NCBI GenBank assembly: GCA_014381825.1
Contig: JACNKX010000154.1
Coordinates: 1-64,000 of the forward strand
DNA length: 64,000 nt
Direction of reading: 5' to 3'
From: Planctomycetota bacterium
Lineage (GTDB): Bacteria > Planctomycetota > Planctomycetia > Pirellulales > Pirellulaceae
The stretch's first letter is position 1. Each line of letters begins with the position of its first letter. The notes below the pieces were generated by a model. That model was not told the origin of the DNA. It saw nothing but the letters and a program-made list of their open reading frames with translations, and did not search any database. A program made the translations under genes and the position numbers. Below are positions 17,279 through 27,933 of the stretch, piece after piece.

Positions 17279-18775
17279 TCACGCTAGTATCTCACGAATC
17301 ACCTGTCCATGCACGTCCGTTAACCGGCGGTCGATGCCATTGTGGCGGAATGTCAGCCGCTGGTGGTCGAGGCCAAGCAGATGAAGAATCGTGGCATTTA
17401 AGTCATGAACTGACGAAACGTTCTCCACGGCCTTAAAACCAAGCTCGTCGGTCGTGCCGTAGCTAACACCACGCTTCACGCCGGCTCCCGTCAGCACTGC
17501 GGTAAATCCATTCGGATTGTGATCACGACCTTGGGCACCTTTCTGAAACATCGGCATACGTCCGAACTCAGTACACCAAACAACCAGTGTGTCCTCGAGC
17601 AAGCCGCGTTGTTTCATGTCGCGGATCAACGCAGCGGTCGGTTGGTCCATGATTCGACCATGACCGTCGTACTGTTCCCGCAGCTTTTGATGCCCGTCCC
17701 AGTTCAGTCGTCCGCCGCTGGCATAAGCGCCGTTGAACAGCTGGACGAATCGAACTCCCTTTTCAATTAAGCGACGACCGAGAATGCAGTTCCTAGCGAA
17801 CCCGGCTTTCAATTCGTCTTTCGTATCATCGGCGCCGTACATCTTGAGAACATGATCGGGCTCGGTCGACAAGTCGCTGATTTCTGGCACGGACAATTGC
17901 ATCTTAGCCGCCAGTTCGTAGCTTGCGATTCGGGCGGCAAGATCGCTGTCAGCGGGATTCTGCTTCAGATGTTCGCCGTTGATCAAACGCAGCAAGTCGC
18001 GTGCAGCGACATCCGCGTTTTGCGGGACAGATGCTGGCGGGAGCAAGTTTTGAATCGGCTGGCTGGAGCTAAATGGAGTGCCTTGGAATACAGCTGGCAG
18101 GAATCCGGGCCCCCAGTTGTTTACACTCGCCTGAGGAACTCCTCGCGGATCAGGAATAGCAACGAATGCCGGCAGCTCTTGATTCTCCGTCCCGAGCGCG
18201 TAGGTAAGCCAGGCTCCAATGCTGGGAAAGCCGTCTTGAACAAAACCGGTCGACAGGAAGTTCTCGGCCGGGCCATGCGTGTTCGATTTGCTTGTCAGCG
18301 TGTGCACGAAGGCAAAGTCATCGACCAATTCGCCAAGATGCGGGACCATGTCCGAGACCATCTTGCCGCATTCGCCTCGAGGTCGAAATCTGTATTGTGG
18401 TCGAGCCAAGTTACCGGCTGGTCCTTGGAAAGTAACGGACGGTCCACCTGGTAACGGCTTGCCGTCTTGTTTGATCAGTTCGGGCTTGTAGTCCCAAGTT
18501 TCTAGTTGACTGCAAGCCCCGGCGCAAAAGACGACCAACACGTTCTTTCCCTTGGCTACCGCGTGTGGCTGCCGCGGCGCATGTGGGTTCGATGGGTTGA
18601 TCCGGATTTTTAACGCGTCTTCGGATGCGAGTAGCTGCTGTTGAGAAAGCAATTGCGTCAGGGCCGCGGCGCTCAGCGCAGAGCCTGTCTGTCCGAAAAA
18701 GTTCCGGCGAGAAAGAAGGTGCCTCCCGGCGTGAGTCAAATTGCTTGATGCTTGCTCGTTCATCGAGTACGTCAC
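17279..18775 (-). CDS. DUF1501 protein
   Basis: A 498 aa exported protein of the DUF1501 family, with an alkaline phosphatase-like fold expected. The N-terminus carries a Tat-type signal ([21 protein letters not shown]). The core has the later family landmarks [19 protein letters not shown] and [12 protein letters not shown]. The usual HGGP motif near the start is replaced by [16 protein letters not shown], placing it in the branch with DPKP changed to DYKP. The GTG start overlaps the stop of the upstream DUF1549/1553 gene by 4 nt, so the two are translated together. Length is typical. Function presumed periplasmic, substrate unknown. Confidence 0.92.
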   Translation of the reverse strand: MTYSMNEQASSNLTHAGRHLLSRRNFFGQTGSALSAAALTQLLSQQQLLASEDALKIRINPSNPHAPRQPHAVAKGKNVLVVFCAGACSQLETWDYKPELIKQDGKPLPGGPSVTFQGPAGNLARPQYRFRPRGECGKMVSDMVPHLGELVDDFAFVHTLTSKSNTHGPAENFLSTGFVQDGFPSIGAWLTYALGTENQELPAFVAIPDPRGVPQASVNNWGPGFLPAVFQGTPFSSSQPIQNLLPPASVPQNADVAARDLLRLINGEHLKQNPADSDLAARIASYELAAKMQLSVPEISDLSTEPDHVLKMYGADDTKDELKAGFARNCILGRRLIEKGVRFVQLFNGAYASGGRLNWDGHQKLREQYDGHGRIMDQPTAALIRDMKQRGLLEDTLVVWCTEFGRMPMFQKGAQGRDHNPNGFTAVLTGAGVKRGVSYGTTDELGFKAVENVSSVHDLNATILHLLGLDHQRLTFRHNGIDRRLTDVHGQVIREILA

Positions 18776-21534
18776 GGGATAAAGAGAAATTCGCTGCTGT
18801 TGAACAAAACGCGACAGAGTGTCCCAAGTCCATGTTGTTTGACGACCTGCAAGGAGGCGCGTCTTTCGACTTCTATCGGCGCGCGACCGATTGCGAGTTC
18901 AAACGCGGTTGTAACCTGAAGGTTCATGTCTTCGGCGGCGATCGTTGCGATTCGGTCCGCAAACTTTTCGGCTCGCTCGGCGACAAATTTGCTGTTGAAC
19001 AAGTTCAAAGCCTGTATTGCGGTCGTCGACTGACTGCGAAACGGAGTGGCCTGGCCGGCATCGGGACAATCGAAGGCGCCAAAGACGGGCACTCGCTCCA
19101 TACGAATCTTGTGTGAATAGATCATGCGTCGCATTTGTTCGGGTCCGAACTGGTCGACCGGTGGAAACCCGCTCAAGCCGCCTCGGGACTTGAAAAAGTC
19201 GAATCCTGGGCCGCCCATCTTCAGGTTCAATTCACCACTCACGGCCAGCATGCTGTCTCGGATCGCTTCGCCTTCCATTCGCCGTGACGCGAATCGCCAC
19301 AGCAATTGGTTGTCTCGATCAATCGTCGCAGACACAGGGTCGACGCGATGGGACTGGCGATAGGTTCGGGACGTAAGGACTAGGCGATGAATGTGCTTGA
19401 TCGACCAGCCGCTGCGGATGAATTCGCCGGCGAGCCAATCGAGCAGCTTCGGGTGTGATGGGCGAACACCATTGAGTCCAAAGTCGCTAGGTGTCGTGAC
19501 CAGCCCTTGGCCGAAGTGATACATCCAGATGCGATTGACCATCACGCGGGCGGTGAGCGGATTGTCTGGTGATGCAATCCATCGAGCGAGAGCAAGCCGC
19601 CTCTCTTGTTCCGCAAGTGTCGCGTCGAGCAATGGGACGTTGAAAAGGGCGGGAACTTTGGGTCCGATCTCGCCGACGCGTTGTTCAGGATCGCCGCGCC
19701 GCAACACGTACGTCGCCTCCGGTTCACGAAACGTCCCGCCATAAACCAGGCGAGGCGACGTGAGTTGTTGCTTCTCGCCCTTCAGTCGCTCGAGTTTCGC
19801 AAGCAGGCTCGGCGCGTCTGTTCCCGCGATAGGTGGTTGATCTTGCAGCAACTCGCGAATCTTCTCCGGAGGCGTTCCAATAGGTATTCGGTTCGTGTGT
19901 CCCGCCACTAGCCGCCATTGCTGCCCATCGAGCGAGACTTCGATCTTATATCGAACTGGCAAACGATCATTGAACTTTCCATTGCGGTCTCGGCCCCAGA
20001 CAAGATGATCGATTTTCGACGGCTCATGCAACTCGATCTGTACCCATCCGCCGCCCAGTGTATTTGAAATCCAGCTCCGCTCATTACCATATCGCCCGTC
20101 GTTCACATGCCGTAACTGGTGCTTCCCGGTTTCGGAATAATTTCCCGACGAAGTAGTCTTGGCACCCGTACTGGCGAGGCCAATGTTTTGCGAGGGATTT
20201 CCTCTTGCGTAAATCTCAAGTTCATCGAGGCACGGCTGGTGCTTATTATCGTCGATCGTTTCGAGAATTGTAAATCGAACGAACTTCGCGGTGATCGGAT
20301 CGATATACTCGTCATTTCGCTGTGGATCGATCGGTGATCGAAGGTGAAGCTGTCGCTCCAATTCGCCAATACGGATTGCCAACGCAGCCACTTCCGCAAG
20401 ATGTGCTTCGCCGTCAGCACTCTTAATGGGCCGGTCGCCGTAGTAGACTCCCGCGAAGAACGCCTGCATCCCGTAGTAGTCGCGTTGGGTAATCGGGTCG
20501 AACTTGTGATCGTGACAACGGGCGCAACCGATCGTCAAGCCGAGCAATGTCGCGCTCGTTCCCTGAATCATTTCGTCCAGTGCATCCTGTCGGGCCAGCC
20601 GCTTCGATTCCTCATCCTTACCAATTTGACCCGGTAGCAAGACCGCAGCGGCGACGAGAAAGCCTGTCGCATCGTCAGCCTGCAACGCATCGCCCGCCAA
20701 TTGTTCGACGATGAAGTGATCGTACGGCTTGTCTTCATTGAACGAACGAATGACGTAGTCGCGATAGGGCCAAGCATTCTCGCGAGGCGTGTTGACTTCG
20801 AATCCGTGCGTATCGGCGTAACGAATCACGTCAAGCCAATGTTGCGCCCAACGTTCCCCATAGCGAAGGCTCTTCAATGCCTCCTCGACTAAATGCTCCC
20901 AAGCCTTTGAATCGTTGGCCGATTCGAATTGTTTGACTTCTTCAATCGCTGGCGGCAAGCCAAGCATGTCGAACCACAACCGGCGAATCAAAGTTCGTCG
21001 GTCGGCCTCGGCAGAGAAAGTCAAATCGTTCTCTCGCAACTTCCTTTCAATAAACTCATCGATCGTTTTGTTTCCGTTCGCCTCCTGTCTCCCGTGTGCT
21101 GCCTTCCGAAGCGGTTGAAACGCCCAATGCTCAAGCCTGGGATCAATCTTCGCCAGCCGATCGTACTCCGTCTCTGGCCACGCGGCACCGCGATCAATCC
21201 AACGAGTCAATAAGTCCACTTCAGGTTTGCTAAGCGCGTCGCCTTCCGGTGGCATCCGCTCATCTTTGTCGCTGCTTGTGACTCGACGCAATAACTCACT
21301 TTTGCCACTGTTACCTGGAACGATTGCTACACCCGAATCACCTCCTTTGAGTGCCGCGTGTCGAGCATCGAGGCGTAAGCCACTTTGTTGATCTTTCGGG
21401 CCATGGCACTCACCACACCGCGCGATGAACAATGGACGCACCTGTTTCTCGAAGTCGATTTCGTCGGCTTCAGCGGTGATCGGCAGAATCACACACGCGA
21501 GCGCGGAAAGAATGTGAGGGAGGAGGGATCTCAT
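18772..21534 (-). CDS. PSCyt1-DUF1549-DUF1553 cytochrome with discoidin-like insert
   Basis: A 920 aa exported protein. The ATG at 21534 is chosen because it opens a clean signal peptide ([18 protein letters not shown]); the frame extends upstream to 21669, but those residues are not signal-like. Domains: PSCyt1 cytochrome with CGECHG (C40, C43, H44), DUF1549 with [13 protein letters not shown], then an inserted F5/8 type C (discoidin-like) domain at about residues 400-530 ([40 protein letters not shown]), then DUF1553 ([13 protein letters not shown]) ending in [12 protein letters not shown]. The discoidin-like domain suggests surface or glycan binding. First gene of a two-gene operon with the DUF1501 protein at 17279. 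Confidence 0.92.
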   Translation of the reverse strand: MRSLLPHILSALACVILPITAEADEIDFEKQVRPLFIARCGECHGPKDQQSGLRLDARHAALKGGDSGVAIVPGNSGKSELLRRVTSSDKDERMPPEGDALSKPEVDLLTRWIDRGAAWPETEYDRLAKIDPRLEHWAFQPLRKAAHGRQEANGNKTIDEFIERKLRENDLTFSAEADRRTLIRRLWFDMLGLPPAIEEVKQFESANDSKAWEHLVEEALKSLRYGERWAQHWLDVIRYADTHGFEVNTPRENAWPYRDYVIRSFNEDKPYDHFIVEQLAGDALQADDATGFLVAAAVLLPGQIGKDEESKRLARQDALDEMIQGTSATLLGLTIGCARCHDHKFDPITQRDYYGMQAFFAGVYYGDRPIKSADGEAHLAEVAALAIRIGELERQLHLRSPIDPQRNDEYIDPITAKFVRFTILETIDDNKHQPCLDELEIYARGNPSQNIGLASTGAKTTSSGNYSETGKHQLRHVNDGRYGNERSWISNTLGGGWVQIELHEPSKIDHLVWGRDRNGKFNDRLPVRYKIEVSLDGQQWRLVAGHTNRIPIGTPPEKIRELLQDQPPIAGTDAPSLLAKLERLKGEKQQLTSPRLVYGGTFREPEATYVLRRGDPEQRVGEIGPKVPALFNVPLLDATLAEQERRLALARWIASPDNPLTARVMVNRIWMYHFGQGLVTTPSDFGLNGVRPSHPKLLDWLAGEFIRSGWSIKHIHRLVLTSRTYRQSHRVDPVSATIDRDNQLLWRFASRRMEGEAIRDSMLAVSGELNLKMGGPGFDFFKSRGGLSGFPPVDQFGPEQMRRMIYSHKIRMERVPVFGAFDCPDAGQATPFRSQSTTAIQALNLFNSKFVAERAEKFADRIATIAAEDMNLQVTTAFELAIGRAPIEVERRASLQVVKQHGLGTLCRVLFNSSEFLFIP

Positions 21535-21741
21535 GGCGTGCGGTATGCTGGCAGGGAGGTTTGTGGTCGGCGAAGACCACTGCCTCATCATAGTTGATTG
21601 GCGGATAAGCTGCGAATGCCATTTGCGTGCCTCATGGGGGCGTGATTGTGCGGTGTACAATCTCGCCAATTAGGCATTTGCTCCGATAAAGCATACGGAC
21701 TAGCGAACTGCAAAGACGTATCAACAACGGATTCGATTTAA
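21535..21741. promoter_or_regulatory. Divergent intergenic region
   Basis: A 207-bp region between the divergent cytochrome gene (minus) and the small membrane protein gene at 21742 (plus). It must hold two promoters. No operator or repeat was recognised. Confidence 0.4.
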
Positions 21742-22329
21742 ATGGTTCGAATACTCAACGTCACGCTGCTGCTGATCGCGATCGTGGGCGGTGTCTTCGT
21801 TTTACGATCGCGTTCACAGTATGACGTGACATCCTGCGAGTATGCCCGCCTAACGACCGAAGTCGGGCGATTGTCGATCATTGACGAAACAAAGATCCAG
21901 GCGCTTGCACTCCCGACCGGCGACCCGCTCGATTTCCAATGGCAAGTCTACTTGCCGCCGAAGTTCGACGGACGATGGAAGACGCAATCGGATGGCGGAT
22001 CCAGCACGAGCAGCATGCGATCGCAAGAAGCACGGACGGAATTGGTCCGCGTGAGGTTCCGCAAGATCGATGGACAATGGTTCGTATGGCACAAGTCAAA
22101 TCATGGCAGTGGGACCAGCACGCTTCAGCATGGTGAGCTGTTTGAGAAACCAGAGACACTTAACGTGTTGCAGTTCGCTCAGAGAGCGATGGAGGTCGCA
22201 GAATCCGGTAAAGTTACAACTTTGTTGAAGATTACGGCACCCGCGGCGCAGGGTCGTGAAGAGTTGATATTCACGGTCCAATTCGGTTCGCATGACGCGT
22301 GGGCGAAGCAATCAGCGAAAGGCCCGTGA
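21742..22329 (+). CDS. Hypothetical membrane-anchored protein, paralog 1
   Basis: A 195 aa protein I do not recognise. One N-terminal membrane segment (ILNVTLLLIAIVGGVFVL, 4-21) anchors a periplasmic domain. The segment RLSIIDETKIQALAL followed by FQWQVYLPP aligns in order and spacing with LMIDDSTQYAIVE and HSWEVHLPE of the next gene, so the two are tandem duplicates. A low-complexity glycine/serine stretch (QSDGGSSTSSMRSQ, about 82-95) follows, then strand-rich sequence (LVRVRFRKIDGQWFVW). Only 3 nt separate it from the next gene, so they are cotranscribed. Function unknown. Confidence 0.75.
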   Translation: MVRILNVTLLLIAIVGGVFVLRSRSQYDVTSCEYARLTTEVGRLSIIDETKIQALALPTGDPLDFQWQVYLPPKFDGRWKTQSDGGSSTSSMRSQEARTELVRVRFRKIDGQWFVWHKSNHGSGTSTLQHGELFEKPETLNVLQFAQRAMEVAESGKVTTLLKITAPAAQGREELIFTVQFGSHDAWAKQSAKGP

Positions 22330-22332
22330 GCG

Positions 22333-23019
22333 ATGTCTGATCCGGAGCACATCCTTCAGACCGATTCCAATGTCACGGCTGCAGCTCGAGGCAAGTTTCT
22401 GCAATGGAACATCGCCACGTTACTGTTGCTGATGGCGGCAGTTGGTGTTTGGACGTCGTACTTCCGGATGGTTTCAGAGGCGAAGCGAATGACTGCCGAA
22501 CTCGAATCGCTAATCAGACTGGCGCGAGAACTGATGATCGATGATTCAACGCAATACGCGATCGTCGAACGGCACGAACAATGGCACGACGATCATTCCT
22601 GGGAAGTCCATCTTCCAGAGGGAAGCCGCTATCGATTGAAACTCGCGACGCGTCAGATCGGCATGAAGTTCGCCGTGCGCCGTGTCGTTACCGACAACCT
22701 TCCCGAGACGGACCATTCTGTAGAATTGACGTCGGGACGACACGTTATCTCACTGGAGAAGCGGTACTCGATCGAAGAGCCGTACGCACGTGTGCTTGTC
22801 GACGGCAAGCCCGGCGTGGAATCGCGTGAATCAACGGAGTGGAAACCACAAGGCGGCAGCACGTGGGGTGGGAGCTTCAAGCAATCAACACAGCAGCCGA
22901 CTGATCAACCGCTTGAGCTGATACGTATCCGATTCCAAGTACGACGTCCAAACGGAACCACCGGCTTGCCGACCGAACCGCATAACGGAATCGTGGTTTG
23001 GATCGAGCGCAAAAAGTAG
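22333..23019 (+). CDS. Hypothetical membrane-anchored protein, paralog 2
   Basis: A 228 aa protein, paralog of the preceding gene. A cytoplasmic tail of about 23 residues precedes one membrane segment (FLQWNIATLLLLMAAVGVW, 24-42) of a style common in planctomycete hypothetical proteins. The external domain begins with a probable helix (SEAKRMTAELESLIRLAREL) and the shared IDDST...WEVHLPE motif, and ends with a strand pattern matching its neighbour (LELIRIRFQVRR versus ELVRVRFRKIDG). A Gly/Ser/Gln-rich loop (KPQGGSTWGGSFKQSTQQPT) corresponds to the low-complexity stretch of paralog 1. Function unknown. Confidence 0.75.
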   Translation: MSDPEHILQTDSNVTAAARGKFLQWNIATLLLLMAAVGVWTSYFRMVSEAKRMTAELESLIRLARELMIDDSTQYAIVERHEQWHDDHSWEVHLPEGSRYRLKLATRQIGMKFAVRRVVTDNLPETDHSVELTSGRHVISLEKRYSIEEPYARVLVDGKPGVESRESTEWKPQGGSTWGGSFKQSTQQPTDQPLELIRIRFQVRRPNGTTGLPTEPHNGIVVWIERKK

Positions 23020-23122
23020 CCGTCGCATTCCAAGTGACGAGTCCTACTCTCCCAACAGCGACGGCTTACCACGGGCCGATTACTTGGAGGGTGACGGCCA
23101 CGTTCGCGTTTGTCGAAAGGGC

Positions 23123-24358
23123 CTAGTACGTCAAGTTCGCCTGTAGGAACACTTCGTAGTCAAACGGCTGGTCGTCGCCGCCACGCAGAGGGACGACGAC
23201 GCCGGGACGTAGCGAGAATTGCTCTTTGAACTCGAAGTGCATTCCAAACGTGAAGTCGAGAATATCGTAGCGTCGCGAAAGATCACCGATTTGGAAACCG
23301 GATCGTTGGATGAGGTCCGAATCGTTTAACGTTGTTGCGTAGTGTACCTCGACTACTGGTGCGAATCCTGTAATCCATGGTCGACTAGAATCTTCACACA
23401 TCCAGTAACCGATACTCAAATCGAGAAACAGCAAAGTTGGATCTTGAACAACGCCTAGGGGTTGCAGGTTCATCGCCATGAGATCTCCACGAGCAGGATT
23501 TCCCGACGTATCGATATCGAGTTGTGTAAAACCTTGAATGAATAAATGCTCATTCGGAGTGTGGATCAGCCCTAAGAATGGCAGCAGATGCACCGCGCGA
23601 TTGTCGACTTCAAGAATCAATCGGCGATCGCTCGGACGAAAGAGTCGCACGTCGTCTGCCGTTGGTACGGTGACCCCAAGCCCGGTGGATAGGAGCGTTT
23701 GCTGGTTCGACCAAATGGTCTTCTTGACCAGCATGGTTATGTTGCCGAACTCGGTATCTTTGGACGAAACCGGATCGTCAATCTGGTCGCTCGACAAAGT
23801 GTGAGCAAATGGCGCTCGAAGCTCGAACGACCAAAGGTCCTCCCCGAATAGGTGTTCGAACCCGAACGCGTATCGATTGACGTCGCCGAAGCTGCCATCT
23901 AACGCGTCGTTGAAGAAGTGATGGGTTACATAAACGCGGTTGCGGGGCTGAGGGCTGAAGTTTTCGGAGATCTTGACGAGACGAACGGCCGCCCCACCGC
24001 GCGGCGGGGCACCCTTTGGGCCTCCGCTTGGTCCTGAGACTGGTCGACCGCCACCAAAGAAGTCACCAAACATGCCTGGGACGGTTGCTAGCAGCGACGT
24101 CCCACTTGCAGCGACTCGACGCCGCCGTCGAGCTGACGGTTCGACGAGACTGGTGACAGGTGGTCTTCCCCGGCGCGAAGGTTGAGATTGAACGAGCTGA
24201 AGCTCTTCGTCGAGGCCTCCAAGCATGGGATCTTCGATGACGAACTCGTCGTCATCTGCGTCTGCCATCCAACTCTCTTCTGCAAACCCGAAATCACACA
24301 CGATGAGTGCGCCGATCAGCATCGAGCAAATGGCAGTAGGTAGGCGATGCTTCAACAT
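23123..24358 (-). CDS. Probable outer-membrane beta-barrel protein
   Basis: A 411 aa protein. The ATG at 24358 is preferred because it opens a signal peptide (MLKHRLPTAICSMLIGALIV, cleaved after FGFA); the frame extends 17 codons further. After an acidic segment (DADDDEFVIEDPMLGG) comes a basic, Pro/Gly-rich linker (about 55-120; RRRRRV, FGDFFGGGRP). The remaining 290 residues alternate short amphipathic strands and turns (RVYVTHHFFND, LWSFELRAPFAHTL, FLQANLTY at the end). The terminal aromatic residue (Y) is typical of beta-barrel proteins. It resembles planctomycete transporter-like barrels, but the family cannot be named. Monocistronic; the plus-strand hypothetical genes converge on it. 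Confidence 0.65.
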   Translation of the reverse strand: MLKHRLPTAICSMLIGALIVCDFGFAEESWMADADDDEFVIEDPMLGGLDEELQLVQSQPSRRGRPPVTSLVEPSARRRRRVAASGTSLLATVPGMFGDFFGGGRPVSGPSGGPKGAPPRGGAAVRLVKISENFSPQPRNRVYVTHHFFNDALDGSFGDVNRYAFGFEHLFGEDLWSFELRAPFAHTLSSDQIDDPVSSKDTEFGNITMLVKKTIWSNQQTLLSTGLGVTVPTADDVRLFRPSDRRLILEVDNRAVHLLPFLGLIHTPNEHLFIQGFTQLDIDTSGNPARGDLMAMNLQPLGVVQDPTLLFLDLSIGYWMCEDSSRPWITGFAPVVEVHYATTLNDSDLIQRSGFQIGDLSRRYDILDFTFGMHFEFKEQFSLRPGVVVPLRGGDDQPFDYEVFLQANLTY

Positions 24359-24458
24359 ATCGGTAGAGTCGCAAGGCGGTTCGCTGGGCGCGCAGGAGAA
24401 GTACGGCAATATCGGTTGTATCGGTTACACCGATCGGTCCGGATTAGCGAACTCGCGA

Positions 24459-27400
24459 CTAATTACCCAACTCGGTCGCAGTCAACTCGCCAAGAGCTCT
24501 CTCAGCCGTCTCTAGATCACGACGATAGAATTCGTCGTCCGGATGTTGCTTTACTAGTGGAGCGAGAACATCGCGGGCCTGCCGATAGACAGCGTCAGCC
24601 GCGTCTTTGCCTGAGGCATCGAGTTCGCGGGATGCTAAATCCAGGAGGATCGCACCCAGATCGCCTTGTGCCATGTCTCGCTGCTCGGCGGAAGCGACGT
24701 CTTCGGGTCGATTTTCCGTGACTTCGCTCCACTTGTTGCAGGCCAACTGCATCGTCGTACGAGCACGCTTTACTTGGCCAGCGGCCCATTGAAGTCTCGC
24801 CATTGTTTGTACGCGAGTTGCAGCCGTCGGGCTCAATTCGTCGACGGGAATGCGATTACGAATTCGCTCTAGAAGGTCGGCGCTCGTCTCCGGCTGGGGC
24901 GCTGCTTCGCTGGACTTGGTTGTCGCGAGCTGGGCTGCGTAAATCTCGATCGCAACGTCGTCGCGCTGCACGGCATAGCGCCTATCAGCAGGAAATTCTT
25001 TCACTAGTCGAGATAGTTCTTCATGGCTGGCCGCTAACATGTTGACCGCTTCTTCTTCGTTTACGGTTGCCCAAAGGTATCTGCCGAAGTTGAAGTGAAC
25101 TACGGAGCGAACCCACTGCGCCCTAGCGATCAGTTCGGGGCCAGTGATCCCTTCGATGGTTGTCATCGCTGCGCGTAGAGCGATCGCAGCTTCCGACGGT
25201 CCTTCGAGCCAAAGATGCAAACGACCAAGATTGGCCAGCGTTGCTGCAAGGTCCAGTCGATATTCGATCGAACTCGGATGTTGTTCCACCAGACTTACAA
25301 GTGTCTCGCGAGCCGATTCGTAGGTCGCAACCGCTTCCTCGACACGGTCTAACTCAGAGAGCAATCCTGCGTAGTTGATAAGCACGCCAGCGTTCGTCGA
25401 TTGGTACTGGCGAACTTGTCGATTCTGGCCGGCCAACGGATCGCTTATGGCCAATGCAGCGACATAGTGTTGTAAAGCTGATTCGATTCGGTCAGCCGCG
25501 TGATCTAAATCTGCCATGCGACGAAGCGATATTGCCAGCATCTCAGCCACCTCCAAATCGCTGGGATTTTGGCTACGGATTGCTTCGAGACTCGCGATCG
25601 CGGCTGAAAAGTGCGCCTCCGCCGCGTGACTGTTCTTCGCATCGGCTTCGAGGTTGCCGAGATTGTAACTCCCCTTTGCGTGATCTCGGTGCAACGGATC
25701 TTCGTTCGTTCGGGTAAGCCAAGGTTCGCGAATGCTTTGCGCCTTGGCGAACTCAACTCTCGCTGCCTCCTCCTTGCACATAGTTCGAAAACACTCCCCC
25801 ACGTTCATGTGGCTGTTGGCCAGCACTCGCGCGAAGTCTGCGTTGTCCGGTACGATCGAAGCAAGTTGCATGCGCACCTTGATCGCTTGCTGAAGAGCCG
25901 CGACCGCCTCTTCATGATTCCCCAACTCGTGAAGCAAGCGACCGCGCGCGTTAAGACTGAGTCCTAGCGCATGCAGCCTCGCTTCGTTAGCCGACTGTTC
26001 TTCAAGGAGTGTCCGTTGAAGTAGAATCGCGAGATCGAACGCGGCTAGCGCATCCTCTGGCGATTCGACAGCTTCCTTGATGACGCCGATCCTAAAGTGA
26101 GCCTTGCCCAACTCGTCACGCGCGGCGCTATCCTGCGAGTGGTCAGTCGCAAACATTTCATAATATTCGAGCGCTTGTTGCAGAAGATCGCGCCGGAGCG
26201 TTTGAGAGCCGGGCTGATTTAGAAGCGTCGCTTCGCTGACTTCGGTGAAGTAGTCGTCGACTACCTGTCTGACGATCGCGTGCTGCCGTTGTTCGTGGTC
26301 ATAAGCACGTCGCCACAGAACACCGCTCACTGCAAGAACGGCGATCACAGCAAGGCCAACCGCGGCGAATCCAATCGTTGCGTTCCAATGACGACGCGTC
26401 CACCGTCGCAAACGCTGCGTCGCCGGCTCTGTCCAAGTCGATACCGGCTCGTCGGCCAGCCAATGCTCGACGTCTTCGGCGAGTCGAGATGCCGATGCGT
26501 ACCGATCTTCCGGTCGCCGTTGCATCGCCTTCAAGCAAACCGCTTCCAGAGCTGGAGGGATGGATGCATTCACCTGTCGCGGCGGTTGGAACTCGCCACG
26601 TTCGACTTTCTTCAAGACATCCGAAAGCTTGTCGCGAAAGGGTGCTTGTCCCGCGAGGAGGTGATAAAGCGTCGCACCAAGCCCGTAGACGTCGCTCGCC
26701 GGGCCAAGCAGATCAAGCCGACCGGCGGCTTGCTCGGGGCTCATATAACCCGGAGTGCCGACGACCGATCCCATGCTCGTCGGGGCGGAACCACTACCAG
26801 AACTTATGTGCAGAGGGGGGGCGTCCAAGAGGGTTGGAGCTTCGGATCCATCGATCGGTTTCGCGAGTCCCCAATCGACCAGCAACGTCTCGCCATACTT
26901 GCCCAGCATGATGTTGCCTGGCTTCAAGTCGCGATGCAGGACGCCGCGACTGTGGGCGTATTGCACCGCATCACAGACGTCGACGAATCGCCGCAACAAT
27001 TTGTGTAGTTCCAAATTCCTCGCGTCGGGCGAACTGCGATGATACGCGTCGATCGCTTCTTGTAGATTGTCGCCTCGGATGAATCGCATTGCGTAATACG
27101 GTCGACCATCTGAGTAATGGCCAAGTCCGTACACCGGGATAATACTCGGGTGTTCGAGACCGCCGGTTATCTCCGCTTCGATCAAGAAACGCTCGCGTGT
27201 CGCTTCGTTGGCGGAATACTTCATTTGAAGTTCTTTGAGCGCTACTTCGCGATGCAACTCTTTATCGAGAGCAACCGAGATCTGGCCGAGCCCACCTTGA
27301 GCGTGAGGTCGGAGGATGCGGAAGCGTTGACCATCGTCATCGGACTCAGCGGATTGACGCGTTGCATACGCGTCAGCCGTATGTGTGACCGCGAAGTGAA

Positions 27401-27713
27401 TTAGGGACTTTTGAATGTCGCGATCGTCAATACTTCGGAGGACTTCGCCGATCGACGAATCGGCGCGGATTGCCGCCAAGCTCTTTTGCGGATCACCATC
27501 GTGTTGCTTGAGATGTTCTTGGACAAGCTCTTTCAACAACTCGTGTTGCGAATCGGTCAAGGCTCCCTGTTCGATCAAGATGTCGCCGAGCTGACGTTGT
27601 TTGTCAAACGTCCACGCCTGCATTGCGGAAAACAAGGCGTCTCGCGTAATGAAGTCCATCTGCAGTGCCGTCATCCCGAACAAGAGATTCGAGTCTGCGT
27701 TAGGAACCGGCAT
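24459..27713 (-). CDS. Ser/Thr protein kinase with TPR sensor region
   Basis: A 1084 aa membrane protein kinase of the Hanks type. The start at 27713 has GAGG about 8 nt upstream; the frame runs on to 27872 without domain content. Residues 1-115 form a helical N-terminal domain (LGDILIEQGALTDSQHELL) seen in planctomycete kinases. The kinase domain (about 125-410) has a glycine loop QGGLGQIS, the ATP lysine in VALKEL, HRDLKPGNIM (about 260-270) and DWG where most kinases have DFG. One membrane helix (IGFAAVGLAVIAVLAVSGVLW, about 447-468) separates it from some 600 residues of helical TPR-like repeats (for example DELGKAHFRIGVIKEAVESP), probably periplasmic. Likely phosphorylates itself or partner proteins in response to an external signal; partners unknown. 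Confidence 0.92.
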   Translation of the reverse strand: MPVPNADSNLLFGMTALQMDFITRDALFSAMQAWTFDKQRQLGDILIEQGALTDSQHELLKELVQEHLKQHDGDPQKSLAAIRADSSIGEVLRSIDDRDIQKSLIHFAVTHTADAYATRQSAESDDDGQRFRILRPHAQGGLGQISVALDKELHREVALKELQMKYSANEATRERFLIEAEITGGLEHPSIIPVYGLGHYSDGRPYYAMRFIRGDNLQEAIDAYHRSSPDARNLELHKLLRRFVDVCDAVQYAHSRGVLHRDLKPGNIMLGKYGETLLVDWGLAKPIDGSEAPTLLDAPPLHISSGSGSAPTSMGSVVGTPGYMSPEQAAGRLDLLGPASDVYGLGATLYHLLAGQAPFRDKLSDVLKKVERGEFQPPRQVNASIPPALEAVCLKAMQRRPEDRYASASRLAEDVEHWLADEPVSTWTEPATQRLRRWTRRHWNATIGFAAVGLAVIAVLAVSGVLWRRAYDHEQRQHAIVRQVVDDYFTEVSEATLLNQPGSQTLRRDLLQQALEYYEMFATDHSQDSAARDELGKAHFRIGVIKEAVESPEDALAAFDLAILLQRTLLEEQSANEARLHALGLSLNARGRLLHELGNHEEAVAALQQAIKVRMQLASIVPDNADFARVLANSHMNVGECFRTMCKEEAARVEFAKAQSIREPWLTRTNEDPLHRDHAKGSYNLGNLEADAKNSHAAEAHFSAAIASLEAIRSQNPSDLEVAEMLAISLRRMADLDHAADRIESALQHYVAALAISDPLAGQNRQVRQYQSTNAGVLINYAGLLSELDRVEEAVATYESARETLVSLVEQHPSSIEYRLDLAATLANLGRLHLWLEGPSEAAIALRAAMTTIEGITGPELIARAQWVRSVVHFNFGRYLWATVNEEEAVNMLAASHEELSRLVKEFPADRRYAVQRDDVAIEIYAAQLATTKSSEAAPQPETSADLLERIRNRIPVDELSPTAATRVQTMARLQWAAGQVKRARTTMQLACNKWSEVTENRPEDVASAEQRDMAQGDLGAILLDLASRELDASGKDAADAVYRQARDVLAPLVKQHPDDEFYRRDLETAERALGELTATELGN

Positions 27714-27859
27714 GATGTTGCCTCGATCTGTAGGTGGTGCTGTCTGCGCTGGTGATGAGGGTGGGGCTTGTTGGTATCTCTTCTTTATAACGCGGGACGT
27801 TGCGTTTCGATTGCACGCATAAAGTCTATCGCGTCGGCAAGTGTTTTGGTTCGCGCGAT

Positions 27860-27904
27860 CAGAAAACGACAAGAGCCCCGGTTCACTCAGGTGGACCAGG
27901 GCTC
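27860..27904 (-). terminator. Rho-independent terminator of the small secreted protein gene
   Basis: Hairpin at 27873-27904: GAGCCC pairs with GGGCTC and the stem continues past one mismatch (c79/a98) to CAC/GTG, giving 14 stem positions and a four-base TCAG loop. Read on the minus strand it is followed by TTGTCGTTTT. It lies 30 nt downstream of the stop of the 69-codon gene at 27934-28143, on the same strand. Confidence 0.8.
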
Positions 27905-27933
27905 GTTAAGTCGCGTCGAATTGTGGACTCGGC

